Both the position numbers and the translations under genes were made by a program. The notes below the pieces were generated by a model that had not been told where the DNA came from, searched no databases, and saw nothing but the letters and a program-made list of their open reading frames with translations. Below are positions 7,822-17,086 of a stretch of 64,000 nt of DNA, piece after piece. The stretch is taken from NCBI RefSeq assembly GCF_036924645.1, contig NZ_JAZHRX010000001.1, forward strand, positions 496,001 through 560,000, given 5' to 3'. The stretch's first letter is position 1; each line of letters opens with the position of its first letter. The DNA comes from Bradyrhizobium sp. AZCC 2176 (GTDB lineage: Bacteria > Pseudomonadota > Alphaproteobacteria > Rhizobiales > Xanthobacteraceae).

Positions 7822-9387
7822 TCACTTCTTGGCGATGTTCCAATAGACCGGGACCGCCGCCTTCAAGATGCCGTCGACGTTGCTGCGCGCTGCCCGCACC
7901 AGGTAAAGCTGCGCCGCCGGCCAGTAGGGCACATACTCCACTGCCCGGAGTTGGAGTTCGGTCGCGATTTTCTTCTTCTGCTCGGGGTCGGTCGCCAGCG
8001 CGAAGTCGCTGCGCAGCTTCTCGATCTTCTCGTCGCAGGGCCAGCCGAACCATGCCTTCGCACAGTTGGCGCGAAGGCCGAGATGTCCCACCGGCTCGAA
8101 CATGTCCGCGCCCGTCGGCCCCGACATGAAAAGCGACCAGCCTCCCTTGTCGACAGTCTCCTTCGAGGCGCGGCGTCCGACCAGAGTGCCCCAGTCCATC
8201 GCCTGCGGTTCGACCTTGAGACCGATCTGCCGCATCAGCTGCTCGGCGACGAGGCTGAACGTATTGGTCGGGCCGCTTTCAGTGGCATGCAGCACCACGA
8301 CCGGCGTACCATCATATCCACTCTCGGCGATCAGCTTCTTGGCCTTCTCGATATCCGGCTTCACCCAGCCGTCTGCCGTGAAGTAGGGTGATGAGCACAT
8401 GAAGAAGCTCGGGCAGTTCTTGTAGAGTTTTGGATCGCTGACATAGGCCCGCGCGAACTTCTCCTGATCGGTCATGTAGCTGATCGCCTGACGGACCTTC
8501 TGGTTGTTGAAGGGCGGCACCGCGGTATTCATGCGGAACACCATCTGCATGCCCAACGTATCCTGCGGCATGGTCTTGATGTCGGGGTTGCCCGCGAGCG
8601 TCGGCAAGAAGTCCGGCGGAACCTCCTCGAAGAGATCGATCTCACCCGCCTGCAGTGCGTTGAGCGCGGTCTGCGCATCCGGAATGTAGTGCCATTCGAC
8701 GCGATCGACCTTGGCGATCTTGCCACCGGCCAGGCCGTTCGCCGGCTCCAGCCGCGGCTTGTAAGTCGGGTTCTTCACATAGACCACCTTGGAGCCCGGG
8801 GCCCACTCGTCCTTCTTCATGATGAAGGGACCCGACCCGGTCGCATCGGTGATCGCGGTATCGGCCGGCGCTGCGGCGATTGCCTTCGGCATGATGAACG
8901 GCACGTTGGAGCTCGGCTTGCTGAGCGCCTCGATCACCAGGCCCCACGGACGCTTGAGATTCAGCTCGAAAGTCTTGTCGTCCTTGGCGGTCAGGCTGTC
9001 GCTGACGGAGGCAAGCTGCTGGCCGAGGCCGTCGCGCTGCCACCAACGCTTCAACGAAGCGACCGCATCTTCCGAGGTCACCGGCTGACCGTCGCTGAAG
9101 GTCAGGCCACCGCGTAGCGTGAATATGTAGGTGAGCTGATCATTGCTGACTGACCACGCTTCAATCATCTGCGGCTGTGCGGCCAGTTGCTCGTCCAGCG
9201 AGAACAGCGTGTCGTAGACCATGTAGCCGTGGTTGCGCACCATATAGTCGGACGTGATGACGGGATCGATCTGCTTGAGATCACCGAACGGCCGGATCTT
9301 CAGAACCGTCTCGGCAAAGGCGGGCGACATGGCACCCAACAAGCCTGCCGCAACAACGACGGCAAACAGTCTATTCGGCGGTTTCAT
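7822..9387 (-). CDS. Peptide-type ABC transporter, periplasmic binding protein
   Basis: 521-residue family-5 (DppA/OppA-type) extracellular solute-binding protein. The signal peptide is MKPPNRLFAVVVAAGLLGAMSPAFA. The mature part begins with ETVLKIRPFGDLKQIDPVITSDYMVRNHGYMVYDTLF, typical of the family; LTYIFTLRGGLTFSDGQPVTSEDAVAS is the conserved domain-I block. It is the last gene of a five-gene operon; its ATG overlaps the preceding ATPase by 17 bp and has an AGGAG site. Substrate is unknown; the divergent amidase suggests an amide or peptide-like compound. Confidence 0.9.
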   Translation of the reverse strand: MKPPNRLFAVVVAAGLLGAMSPAFAETVLKIRPFGDLKQIDPVITSDYMVRNHGYMVYDTLFSLDEQLAAQPQMIEAWSVSNDQLTYIFTLRGGLTFSDGQPVTSEDAVASLKRWWQRDGLGQQLASVSDSLTAKDDKTFELNLKRPWGLVIEALSKPSSNVPFIMPKAIAAAPADTAITDATGSGPFIMKKDEWAPGSKVVYVKNPTYKPRLEPANGLAGGKIAKVDRVEWHYIPDAQTALNALQAGEIDLFEEVPPDFLPTLAGNPDIKTMPQDTLGMQMVFRMNTAVPPFNNQKVRQAISYMTDQEKFARAYVSDPKLYKNCPSFFMCSSPYFTADGWVKPDIEKAKKLIAESGYDGTPVVVLHATESGPTNTFSLVAEQLMRQIGLKVEPQAMDWGTLVGRRASKETVDKGGWSLFMSGPTGADMFEPVGHLGLRANCAKAWFGWPCDEKIEKLRSDFALATDPEQKKKIATELQLRAVEYVPYWPAAQLYLVRAARSNVDGILKAAVPVYWNIAKK

Positions 9388-10441
9388 TTTGGTACTCCTC
9401 CCGTTTCACTGTTTTTGAACGACTGCGATGTCTTCGGCCGCGCTGGAGCGCGAGACGTTCGGTGGCGGCAGTGATTGCGAATGATGGCAGGCGACGAAGT
9501 GGCTGGGGCGCGATCTCGGTCATCGGCGGCGCCTGCTGCGCGCAGATGTCCGTGGCGAAGGGACAGCGCGTCCGGAAACGGCAGCCCGAAGGCAACGCAG
9601 CAGCGCTCGGTATCTCCCCTTCGAGTGGCGAACGGCGGCGGCGATTGCGCGGATGGGTCACAGGCACGGAGTCGATCAGTGCGCGCGTATAAGGATGCGC
9701 AGGCGCGCCGAACATCGCCTCTGCCGGCGCCTGCTCAACGATGGCGCCGAGATACATCACCGCGACGTCGTCGGCGAGATAACGTACCACGGACAGATCG
9801 TGCGAGATGAAGAGATAGGAAATTCCGATCTCCCGCTGCACCTCCTTCAACAGATTGAGGATCTGCGAGCGGATCGATACGTCGAGCGCGGCGACGGCCT
9901 CGTCGGCGACGATCAGCGACGGCTCTGCCGCCAGCGCCCGGGCGATGCCGAGGCGCTGGCGTTGCCCGCCCGATAGATGATGCGGCAGACGGGAATGGAA
10001 ATGCTGCGGCAGACCGACCTGATCGAACAAGCGCAAGACCTTGCGCTGGCGCGAGGCGGCATTGCCGATGCTGAAGTTCAGGAGCGGCTCCTCGACGATC
10101 TCGGCGGCCGTCATGCGCGAATTGAGACAGGCGAACGGATCCTGGAATACCATCTGGATCTGCTGGCGCTTGCGCCGCAGCGTCTCGCCGGCCAGGTCAG
10201 CAAAATCCTCGCCGTTGACGCGGACAGAGCCGGCGGTCGGTTTCAAGAGACGCACGACCAGCCGGCCGATCGTCGTCTTGCCGCAGCCGCTCTCGCCGAC
10301 GAGACAGAACGTGCGGCCGCGTTCGACCACGAAGCTGACGTCGTCGACAGCCCGCAGTTCGCGTCGGCCGAAGAGTCCGAACGGACCTTTCTGCGATGTG
10401 AAGACCTGCGTCAGGCGGGAGACTTCCAGCACCGCGCTCAT
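9371..10441 (-). CDS. Peptide-type ABC transporter ATPase, OppF-like
   Basis: 356 residues, second ATPase of the importer. Walker A is GESGCGKTT, the ABC signature LSGGQRQRLGIARAL, Walker B LIVADEAVAALD, H-loop FISHDLSVV. After the ABC core comes the Opp/Dpp C-terminal extension with cysteines CRFRTRCPFATDICAQQAPP, which in characterised members binds a 4Fe-4S cluster. Its ATGA start overlaps the stop of the other ATPase. The last 30 residues overlap the binding-protein signal peptide coding in another frame. Confidence 0.92.
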   Translation of the reverse strand: MSAVLEVSRLTQVFTSQKGPFGLFGRRELRAVDDVSFVVERGRTFCLVGESGCGKTTIGRLVVRLLKPTAGSVRVNGEDFADLAGETLRRKRQQIQMVFQDPFACLNSRMTAAEIVEEPLLNFSIGNAASRQRKVLRLFDQVGLPQHFHSRLPHHLSGGQRQRLGIARALAAEPSLIVADEAVAALDVSIRSQILNLLKEVQREIGISYLFISHDLSVVRYLADDVAVMYLGAIVEQAPAEAMFGAPAHPYTRALIDSVPVTHPRNRRRRSPLEGEIPSAAALPSGCRFRTRCPFATDICAQQAPPMTEIAPQPLRRLPSFAITAATERLALQRGRRHRSRSKTVKREEYQNETAE

Positions 10442-11427
10442 GCCGTCATCTCCTCGTCAATCCTGCCAAGCCAGCAGGCCGCCTGATGCGGGCCTGCGCC
10501 AGCCAGCGGCGGTGTTTCAGAATGACAGACCGGCATGGCAGCGGCGCAGCGTTGACGGAAGGAGCAACCCGTTCCGAGCGACGCCGGACTCGGGACATTG
10601 CCCGGAATTTCCGCGAGACGATCCCGACTGCCGCTGTTGAGCTGCCGGATCGCGCCGAGCAGGCCGCGCGTATAGGGATGCGCCGCGCCGTCGAAGAGAT
10701 CGTTGACGCTTGCCTGCTCCACGACGCTGCCGGCGTAGAGCACGACGACCCGATCGGCCATTTCAGCGACCACGCCCAGATCATGCGTAATGAGCAGCAC
10801 CGACGTGCCGAACTCGCGTCGAAGATCGTCGATCAGCGTCAGGACCTGCGCCTGGATGGTGACGTCGAGCGCTGTCGTTGGTTCGTCGGCGATCAGCAAG
10901 GCCGGACGAAGCGCCAGCGCCATGGCGATCATCACCCGCTGCCGCATGCCGCCGGAGAGCTGGTGCGGAAACTCCTCCGCCCGCCGCCGCGCATCCGGAA
11001 TGCGTACGAGGTCGAGGAGTTGCAGCGCCTGCCGCAGCCCGTGGGCTTCTGAGACGCCGCGGTGTTCGACGATCACCTCGGCGATCTGCTGACCTATCCG
11101 CTGCAGCGGATTGAGCGATGTCATCGGCTCCTGGAACACCATGGCGACGCGGTCACCGCGCAGCCGCCGCATTTCTTCGGCGCGAAGCGAGACAAGATCA
11201 CGCCCCTCGAAAAGGATTCGGCCGGAGGAGACCTGCATGACCTTGCGGTTGAGCAGGCCGATGATGGACAGCGCCGTCAGACTCTTGCCGCAGCCGCTTT
11301 CACCGACCAGGCATAGCGTTTCGCCCGGATCGATTGAGAAGGAGACATTGCGGAGCAACGAAATTGGAACGGCTCCCGCATTGAGTGTGACCCCGAGATC
11401 CTCGACGGACAGAAGCGGAGCGCTCAT
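10438..11427 (-). CDS. Peptide-type ABC transporter ATPase, OppD-like
   Basis: 329 residues, first ATPase of the importer. Walker [13 protein letters not shown], signature [15 protein letters not shown], Walker [14 protein letters not shown]-loop LITHDLGVV, then the Opp/Dpp C-terminal domain with [15 protein letters not shown]. It pairs with the OppF-like subunit to energise transport. Its start overlaps the upstream permease stop (ATGA), indicating translational coupling along the operon. Confidence 0.92.
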   Translation of the reverse strand: MSAPLLSVEDLGVTLNAGAVPISLLRNVSFSIDPGETLCLVGESGCGKSLTALSIIGLLNRKVMQVSSGRILFEGRDLVSLRAEEMRRLRGDRVAMVFQEPMTSLNPLQRIGQQIAEVIVEHRGVSEAHGLRQALQLLDLVRIPDARRRAEEFPHQLSGGMRQRVMIAMALALRPALLIADEPTTALDVTIQAQVLTLIDDLRREFGTSVLLITHDLGVVAEMADRVVVLYAGSVVEQASVNDLFDGAAHPYTRGLLGAIRQLNSGSRDRLAEIPGNVPSPASLGTGCSFRQRCAAAMPVCHSETPPLAGAGPHQAACWLGRIDEEMTA

Positions 11428-12332
11428 CGCACTTCACCTGCCTGCAGGCTCGGGTCGAGCAGGTCGCGCAGCGCATCACCAAGGAGATTGGCGGCAAGCA
11501 CAGTGACGGCAAGCATCAGTGCGGGAAAGCCGAGAATCCACGGCGCTATTTGCAGGAACTGCCGTCCCTCTGACATCATGTTGCCCCAGCTCGGCACATC
11601 AGGCGGCGTACCCGCACCGAGGAAGGACAGGATCGATTCCAGGATCATCGCCGACGCAAAGACATAGGTCGTCTGCACTATGATCGGCCCCGCCGCGCCG
11701 GGCAGGATGTGCCGGCGAAGGATTGTCGTTGCGCGCCCACCGCACGTGATCGCCGCCTCGACATAGACGCGCTCGCGCAATGTCAGCACGCTCGCGCGCA
11801 CCACGCGCGCCATACGCGGAATTTCCGGCACGCTGATCGCGGTGACAATCACGAAGGGCGAGGCTCCGATCAATGCGACGAGCGCGATCGCGAGCAGGAT
11901 CGCAGGGATCGCCATGACGGCATCCATGACCCGCATGGCTACCGTGTCGACCGCGTGGAAATAGCCGGCGATGACACCGATGGTCACGCCGACGAGGGTT
12001 GTGACAACGGCAACGGCAATCCCGACCCAAAGCGACACGCGCGTTCCCCACAGCGCGCGGGCGAAAACCGAACGACCGGCCTGATCGGTGCCGAACGGCT
12101 GATCGAGCGATGGTGAGCTCAGCCGACCAAGCGGATCGAGCGCAGCCGGATCCGAGGTGATCCAGGGGCTCACCAGAGCGAGCGCGCCGAAGGCGAGAAG
12201 CAGGCCGCAACTCGCGGTCAACATCGGCTGGCGCAGCGGGAATCTTGCGATGCGGCCGAGCCGGTCGCTGCCGATATCCGGCTTCTCGAGCCCGCCTGCC
12301 GTCGAGGTGATTGTCATCTGCCGCTGTTCCAT
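11424..12332 (-). CDS. Peptide-type ABC transporter permease, OppC-like
   Basis: 302 residues with six predicted membrane segments. The N-terminal OppC segment (about 35-58) is followed by the conserved periplasmic GTDQAGRSVFARALWGTRVSL. The EAA loop that contacts the ATPase is EAAITCGGRATTILRRHILPG at about residues 195-215. The start and the stop of the preceding permease share bases (TGATG). It forms the translocation pore together with the OppB-like subunit. Confidence 0.9.
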   Translation of the reverse strand: MEQRQMTITSTAGGLEKPDIGSDRLGRIARFPLRQPMLTASCGLLLAFGALALVSPWITSDPAALDPLGRLSSPSLDQPFGTDQAGRSVFARALWGTRVSLWVGIAVAVVTTLVGVTIGVIAGYFHAVDTVAMRVMDAVMAIPAILLAIALVALIGASPFVIVTAISVPEIPRMARVVRASVLTLRERVYVEAAITCGGRATTILRRHILPGAAGPIIVQTTYVFASAMILESILSFLGAGTPPDVPSWGNMMSEGRQFLQIAPWILGFPALMLAVTVLAANLLGDALRDLLDPSLQAGEVR

Positions 12333-13273
12333 CAGTACCGGATCCGCGGATCGACGACGGCATAGAGGATGTCGACCGCGAGATTCACAACGACATAGAC
12401 CCCGGCGAAAAGCAGGATGAGCGCCTGCACCACAGGATAGTCGCGCCGAAGGATCGAGTCGGCGGTGAGCCGGCCGAGACCCGGAATGCTGAACACTGTT
12501 TCGGTGACGACGACGCCGCCGAGCAACGCCGCGAACCCAATGCCGACGACCGTGATGATCGGCACGGCGGCGTTGCTGAGCACGTATCGCGAAATGATCT
12601 TGCGCCCGGCGAGCCCCTTAGCGTGTGCGGTGCGAACATAGTCCTCGCGCAGGACTTCCAGCACCGCCGCGCGCGTAACCCGCGCGATCAATGCGATATA
12701 GAGGAAGGACAGGGAGATCGCCGGCAGCACGAGCGAGTGGAACGAGCCCAAGACGCCCTGGGACAGCGGCCTGTAACCCTGCACCGGAAACCAGTGCAGG
12801 CCGAGCGCCAGTGTGTAGACGAGAACAAACGCGACAACAAAGACAGGCACCGAGAAGCCGAGCACGGCGCCAGCCATTGTCAAGCGTGCAACGAACCCCT
12901 TAGGACGATAGGCAGCCACCAGACCGAGCGGGACCGCGACGAAAACCGCGATCGTAATCGTCATTAGCGAGAGGATCAGCGTCGGCTCGATGCGCTGCGC
13001 GACGAGCTGCGAAACCGGGATACGGCTGAACAGCGACAGGCCGAAATCACCGCTCAGCATGCGCCCCACCCAGGTAAGGAACCGCGGCAGCATCGGCAAA
13101 TTAAGCCCGAGCGCCTGGCGCACCGCCTCCACCTGCTGCGGCGAAGCAAAGTCACCGGCAATGAGCACCGCCGGGTCGCCGGGTGCCAGACTCAGCAACA
13201 GGAAGACGAACACCGCGACCGCGAGCAGCACGGGAACGGCTGCGAGCAACCGGCCCAGGACATAACCCGTCAC
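12332..13273 (-). CDS. Peptide-type ABC transporter permease, OppB-like
   Basis: 313 residues, first gene of the operon. The N-terminal membrane segment is followed by APGDPAVLIAGDFASPQQVEAVRQALGL, typical of DppB/OppB. The ATPase-contact loop is RTAHAKGLAGRKIISRYVLSNA. It starts with GTG and has GAGGGTG upstream. The 200 bp upstream of it contain two matching LacI-type operators shared with the divergent regulator. Confidence 0.9.
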   Translation of the reverse strand: MTGYVLGRLLAAVPVLLAVAVFVFLLLSLAPGDPAVLIAGDFASPQQVEAVRQALGLNLPMLPRFLTWVGRMLSGDFGLSLFSRIPVSQLVAQRIEPTLILSLMTITIAVFVAVPLGLVAAYRPKGFVARLTMAGAVLGFSVPVFVVAFVLVYTLALGLHWFPVQGYRPLSQGVLGSFHSLVLPAISLSFLYIALIARVTRAAVLEVLREDYVRTAHAKGLAGRKIISRYVLSNAAVPIITVVGIGFAALLGGVVVTETVFSIPGLGRLTADSILRRDYPVVQALILLFAGVYVVVNLAVDILYAVVDPRIRY

Positions 13274-13345
13274 GCCGCACCCTCAGGCCCGCAAATAGAG
13301 CCGAGCCGTCTCAAGCAAAGCCCGCTCCTCACCATTTCCTCCGTT

Positions 13346-13359
13346 GTTAAACGTTTTTT
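13346..13359. promoter_or_regulatory. LacI-type operator, proximal to the ABC operon
   Basis: GTTAAACGTTTTTT contains the palindrome AAACGTTT (13349-13356) with the central CG step usual for LacI-family operators. It is 73 bp upstream of the OppB-like start and is mirrored by the site at 13446-13457. Confidence 0.55.
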
Positions 13360-13445
13360 CAAGTAAGAAAGCCCTCATATCATTCGCGATGCCCTCCAGG
13401 CAAGCGGCAAAATCGGACTTGTCGGCTGCAAATTGAGCCGATAAG

Positions 13446-13457
13446 AAAACGTTTAAC
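13446..13457. promoter_or_regulatory. LacI-type operator, proximal to the regulator gene
   Basis: AAAACGTTTAAC is the reverse complement of the core of the first site (GTTAAACGTTTT). Its centre is 98 bp from the other, suitable for bending or looping, and it is 17 bp before the regulator start. Two copies of one 12-bp sequence in this divergent promoter make it the likely binding site of the LacI-family protein. Confidence 0.55.
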
Positions 13458-13473
13458 AGGAAAAGAGGAGCCG

Positions 13474-14514
13474 ATGTCCGCAGGGCCTTTGCCCACCATC
13501 CACGAGGTCGCGCGGCTGGCCGGCGTTTCAGTCGCCACAGTATCGAAGACGCTTAACCGCTCGGGCAAAGTGAGCGAGGTTCTGCAGGAACGCGTCAACG
13601 CCGCGGTGCAGAAGCTCGGTTATGCACCGCATGCCAGTGCGCGCAGCTTGCGGAGCGGCGCTACGCGCATCCTCGGCCTGCTCGTTGCGGACCTCGCCAA
13701 TCCCTATTTCTTGAGGCTGGTCGAGAACATCGAACGGCTTTCGAGCGCCGCCGGTTATTCGGTCATTCTCTGCAACAGCGCCGAAGATCCGGGACGGGAG
13801 GAGCGGCACTTGGCGATGCTGCTGTCGCAGCGTGCCGACGGCGCCATCGTCATTCCGACGCGCCGCGGCTGGAGCGGGCGCCTCGCTGCGCTATCGAGCC
13901 TGCCGATGCCCGGCATCCTCGTCGACCGGCGGATCGAGGGGCTCGATCTTGATTCAGTCACCACGGACAACGTTACGCTCGGGCGGCTGGCGGCGGAACA
14001 TCTCCACGATTTCGGCCATCGGCGCGTCGCCGTGATCATGGGTTCACCCGAGCATCAGATCGCACGCCATCGGTTGGATGGCTTTCGGACAGGGTTCGCC
14101 GAACGCGGCGTGACGCTGGACGAGCGGCTGATCGAGAAGAACAACTTTTCGGAAATGGCCGGCCATGCGGCTGCTCTTCGGCTGCTGTCGCGCTCCAAGC
14201 GGCCGACCGCGATCTTCGCGACGAACAACCATCTGGCTCTCGGGCTGCTGCGCGCCGTCGGCGAACGCGGCCTGTCCATTCCAGACGAGATTTCCGTCAT
14301 CGCCGTCGACGATCTGCCCTGGGCCGGCCTCGTGCGCCCTGGCATGACCGTCGTGACCCAGCCGTCCGAGGCAATCGCCGAGGCAACCGTTTCAACCCTC
14401 CTGAGACGGATTTCCGAAGGCCGGTCCGGCAAGGACGATAACGGGCGATCGATCCAATTGCAGCCGGCGCTCGTGGTGCGCGGCTCCACCGCCGCCATCC
14501 GGAAGCAGCCATGA
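13474..14514 (+). CDS. LacI-family transcriptional regulator of the ABC/amidase locus
   Basis: 346 residues. The helix-turn-helix and hinge are at about 6-60 (TIHEVARLAGVSVATVSKTLNRSGKVSE). A periplasmic-binding-protein-like ligand domain follows, with RILGLLVADLANPYF and HDFGHRRVAVIMGSPEH typical of the family. The ATG has GAGGAG upstream. It is divergent from the ABC operon and shares a 4-bp ATGA overlap with the amidase, so it probably controls both directions in response to the transported compound or its breakdown product. Confidence 0.9.
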   Translation: MSAGPLPTIHEVARLAGVSVATVSKTLNRSGKVSEVLQERVNAAVQKLGYAPHASARSLRSGATRILGLLVADLANPYFLRLVENIERLSSAAGYSVILCNSAEDPGREERHLAMLLSQRADGAIVIPTRRGWSGRLAALSSLPMPGILVDRRIEGLDLDSVTTDNVTLGRLAAEHLHDFGHRRVAVIMGSPEHQIARHRLDGFRTGFAERGVTLDERLIEKNNFSEMAGHAAALRLLSRSKRPTAIFATNNHLALGLLRAVGERGLSIPDEISVIAVDDLPWAGLVRPGMTVVTQPSEAIAEATVSTLLRRISEGRSGKDDNGRSIQLQPALVVRGSTAAIRKQP

Positions 14515-15926
14515 ACGATCTGTCCATTCCCGCGCCGTCCGTCGGCATTCTCGATCTGTCGGCCGTCGAGGCGATCGCGGAAATCCGCAAAGGCCATCTG
14601 TCGCCGCTCGACGTCGTCGACGCTGCTATCGACAGGATCGAGGCAACAGATGCTGCGATCAACGCGATACCCGTCCGCTGCTTCGATGCTGCCCGCTCCG
14701 CGGCGCGCCGCTTGATGGACAAGGCGGCTGGCGGTGAAGGCTGGCCTCTGCTTTGCGGACTGCCGCTTGCGGTAAAGGACAATGCGGATGTTGCCGGCGT
14801 GCCTACCAGTGGCGGCAGCCTACTGACCGCAGGTCGTGTCCCCGATGTCTCGGATCCGACCATCGACCGTCTGCAGCGCAACGGCGCGATCGTCATCGGC
14901 AAGAGCAATCTATCGGAACTCGGCGGCGCCAACACGACCAATGCCCTGTTCGGCGCGACCCGCAATCCGTTTTTCCCCGAGCTGACGTCGGGTGGTTCCT
15001 CCGGCGGCTCCGCGGCAGCCCTTGCGGCACATCAGGTCTATCTCGGCCACGGCAATGATGTCGGCGGCAGCCTGCGCACGCCGGCCGCCTTCTGTGGTGT
15101 GGCGGGTCTAAGGCCGACGCCTGGCCTCGTAGCGCGCAAGCCGCTGGCCGATCCCTTCGACACCATCTTCGTCGAGGGACCGATGGCCCGGACGATCGCC
15201 GATCTCGCATTGATGCTGGATGCGATGACCGGATTCCATGCCGCCGATCTCATATCGCGCGAGAAAAAGCATATGTCGTTCCAGAACGCGGCAGCACGAC
15301 CTAACTGGGCGGCACGGGTCGCGGTTTCCGAGGACCTTGATCTTCTCCCGGTCGCCGGTGACATCCGATCGGGCTTCGGCCGCGCGATCGACCGGCTGCG
15401 ACGCGCCGGTTGCGCGATGACCGAGGCTGCTCCCGACCTCTCCGGTGTGCCCGGTGTCATCCGCGCGCTCCGCGGCCTCGCCTACCTTGCGACCTGGGGC
15501 AAGCATTGGCCGCAATCGCGCGCGCGCTTCACGCCTGAGGTTGCCGGCGACATCGGCTATGGCGAAAACCTGTCCGCCGCTGACATTGCAGGCGCGATGG
15601 CGGACCGGGCGGCGCTGTATCGGCGCGCCATGAGCTTCTTTGCGGATTTCGATATCCTGATCTGTCCGACCACACAGGTCACGCCATTCCCCGTCGACGT
15701 CCGCTGGCCGACCGAGATCGATGGTCGGGCGTCCGAGACCTATATCGACTGGATCATGATCACTTACGTCTGGTCCATCCTTGGATGCCCCGCACTTGCA
15801 GTTCCGGCCGGCCGTGATCGAGATGGCATGCCGGTTTCGTTGCAGATCGTCGGATCTCCGCACAGCGAGGAGCGGCTTCTCTCCTTTGCCGCCCGCATCG
15901 AGCAGGAGTTCGACACTCGATCATGA
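14511..15926 (+). CDS. Amidase (amidase-signature family)
   Basis: 471-residue serine amidase related to GatA. The catalytic Lys is in LPLAVKDNADVAG (about residue 85). The Gly/Ser-rich signature TSGGSSGGSAAALAAHQVYLG supplies the cis-Ser, and the nucleophilic Ser is in GNDVGGSLRTPAAFCG. The usual GTD before GGS is GND here, a mild variant. No gatB or gatC is nearby, so it is a stand-alone hydrolase, not the tRNA amidotransferase. Translational coupling to the regulator and proximity to the peptide importer suggest catabolism of an imported amide or peptide derivative. Confidence 0.88.
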   Translation: MNDLSIPAPSVGILDLSAVEAIAEIRKGHLSPLDVVDAAIDRIEATDAAINAIPVRCFDAARSAARRLMDKAAGGEGWPLLCGLPLAVKDNADVAGVPTSGGSLLTAGRVPDVSDPTIDRLQRNGAIVIGKSNLSELGGANTTNALFGATRNPFFPELTSGGSSGGSAAALAAHQVYLGHGNDVGGSLRTPAAFCGVAGLRPTPGLVARKPLADPFDTIFVEGPMARTIADLALMLDAMTGFHAADLISREKKHMSFQNAAARPNWAARVAVSEDLDLLPVAGDIRSGFGRAIDRLRRAGCAMTEAAPDLSGVPGVIRALRGLAYLATWGKHWPQSRARFTPEVAGDIGYGENLSAADIAGAMADRAALYRRAMSFFADFDILICPTTQVTPFPVDVRWPTEIDGRASETYIDWIMITYVWSILGCPALAVPAGRDRDGMPVSLQIVGSPHSEERLLSFAARIEQEFDTRS

Positions 15927-15989
15927 CGATGAGCCCCTCTGCAAGCCGCGCACGCTTGGTTCCAATATCCTTCCGAGGCCGAAAATAGC

Positions 15990-16032
15990 ACTCCCTCCCC
16001 CGCAAGGCGACCGCAAGCGGGAGAGGGAGTGT
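15990..16032. terminator. Bidirectional hairpin between amidase and sugar-binding protein
   Basis: CACTCCCTC... pairs with ...GAGGGAGTG at the ends of this 43-base segment, and inner CCCGC pairs with GCGGG, a 14-15 bp stem. It lies between two convergent genes (amidase ending 15926, binding protein ending 16063), the expected place for a shared terminator. No long T-run follows on either side. Confidence 0.6.
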
Positions 16033-16062
16033 AGCGCAGGAACGTTGGGGCTGAGAACGTTC

Positions 16063-16995
16063 CTACTTCAACAGTTGAGCGACGTTGTCCTTGGTCACGA
16101 GATCAAGGCCGGTGTAGATGACCTCGGGAACCTTCTGGCCCTTCTTGATTGCCAGCAGGGCGTCCATCGCCTTCTCGCCCATCTCGAACGGGCGCTGTCC
16201 CGTAAGCGCGTTGGAGTAGCCGTCGCGCAGCAGTTCAAGCTGCATCTTCAGCGTGTCGGCGACGACGAGCGTGAACTTGCCAGCGTCGATGTCCTTCTTG
16301 TTCTTGTTGACGAAGGCCTTGTAGCCTTCGGGCGCGAACATCGGCCAGCCGCCAACCGGCACGATCGCCCCCAAGTCCGGCGTCGCGGTGCGCAGATCCG
16401 CCATCTGCTGGACCGCGAGTGCAGGATCGTCATTACAGAAGGTCGGCGAGCCCGCGACCTCGACCCACTTCGAGCCCTTGAGCGCCTCGCGCACGCCATC
16501 GACGCGCTCGGCGAGGTTCTTGGCGCCGGGACCACCGGAGACGACGGCATACTTGCCGCCCTCGGGCTTGAGCTGCAGCAATTGCTTGCCGAGCGCGAGG
16601 CCGAAGTCCTTGTTGTTGGTGCCGATATAGGCGATGCGCTTGGAGCCCGGCGCATCCGCATCGAAGGTGATGACGGGAATGCCGGCTGCGGTTGCCGCCT
16701 CGATCGACTTGGTCATCGCCGCGACATCCGCAACCGAGATCGCAAGACCATCCACCTTCTGCGTGACAAAGTCCTGGATGATCTGCGCCTGCGAGGCCGG
16801 CTCATGCTCGACCGGACCCTTGTAAATGCATTCGACGTTGCCAAGCTCCTTGGCGCGCTTCAGGCAGCCGTCGCGCGCCACGTCGAAGAACGGATTGTTC
16901 ATCGCCTTGGGCACGATCACGAACTTGTAGGTCTGGGCGAATGCCGGGGTCGCCATCATCGCGATGGCCATCCCGGCGAGAAGTATCTTCCTCAT
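16063..16995 (-). CDS. CUT2 sugar ABC transporter, periplasmic binding protein
   Basis: 310 residues with signal peptide MRKILLAGMAIAMMATPAFA, then an RbsB/FrcB-type fold: YKFVIVPKAMNNPFFDVARDGCLKRAKELG, QKVDGLAISVADVAAMTKSIEAA, GIPVITFDADAPGSKRIAYIGTNNKDFG. The ATG at 16995 has GGAGGG five bases upstream, so the GTG at 17010 is not used. It is the last gene of the xylose cluster, 91 bp after the permease. Xylose is the likely ligand by context; fructose or ribose cannot be excluded. Confidence 0.88.
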   Translation of the reverse strand: MRKILLAGMAIAMMATPAFAQTYKFVIVPKAMNNPFFDVARDGCLKRAKELGNVECIYKGPVEHEPASQAQIIQDFVTQKVDGLAISVADVAAMTKSIEAATAAGIPVITFDADAPGSKRIAYIGTNNKDFGLALGKQLLQLKPEGGKYAVVSGGPGAKNLAERVDGVREALKGSKWVEVAGSPTFCNDDPALAVQQMADLRTATPDLGAIVPVGGWPMFAPEGYKAFVNKNKKDIDAGKFTLVVADTLKMQLELLRDGYSNALTGQRPFEMGEKAMDALLAIKKGQKVPEVIYTGLDLVTKDNVAQLLK

Positions 16996-17086
16996 TGGTT
17001 CCCTCCACACTTTTGTGCCTATCCTTTTGAATTGAATGCTTCAGAAGGCGGATAGACGGCGCGTTCGTTGCCCTCCCGAAGTAACC

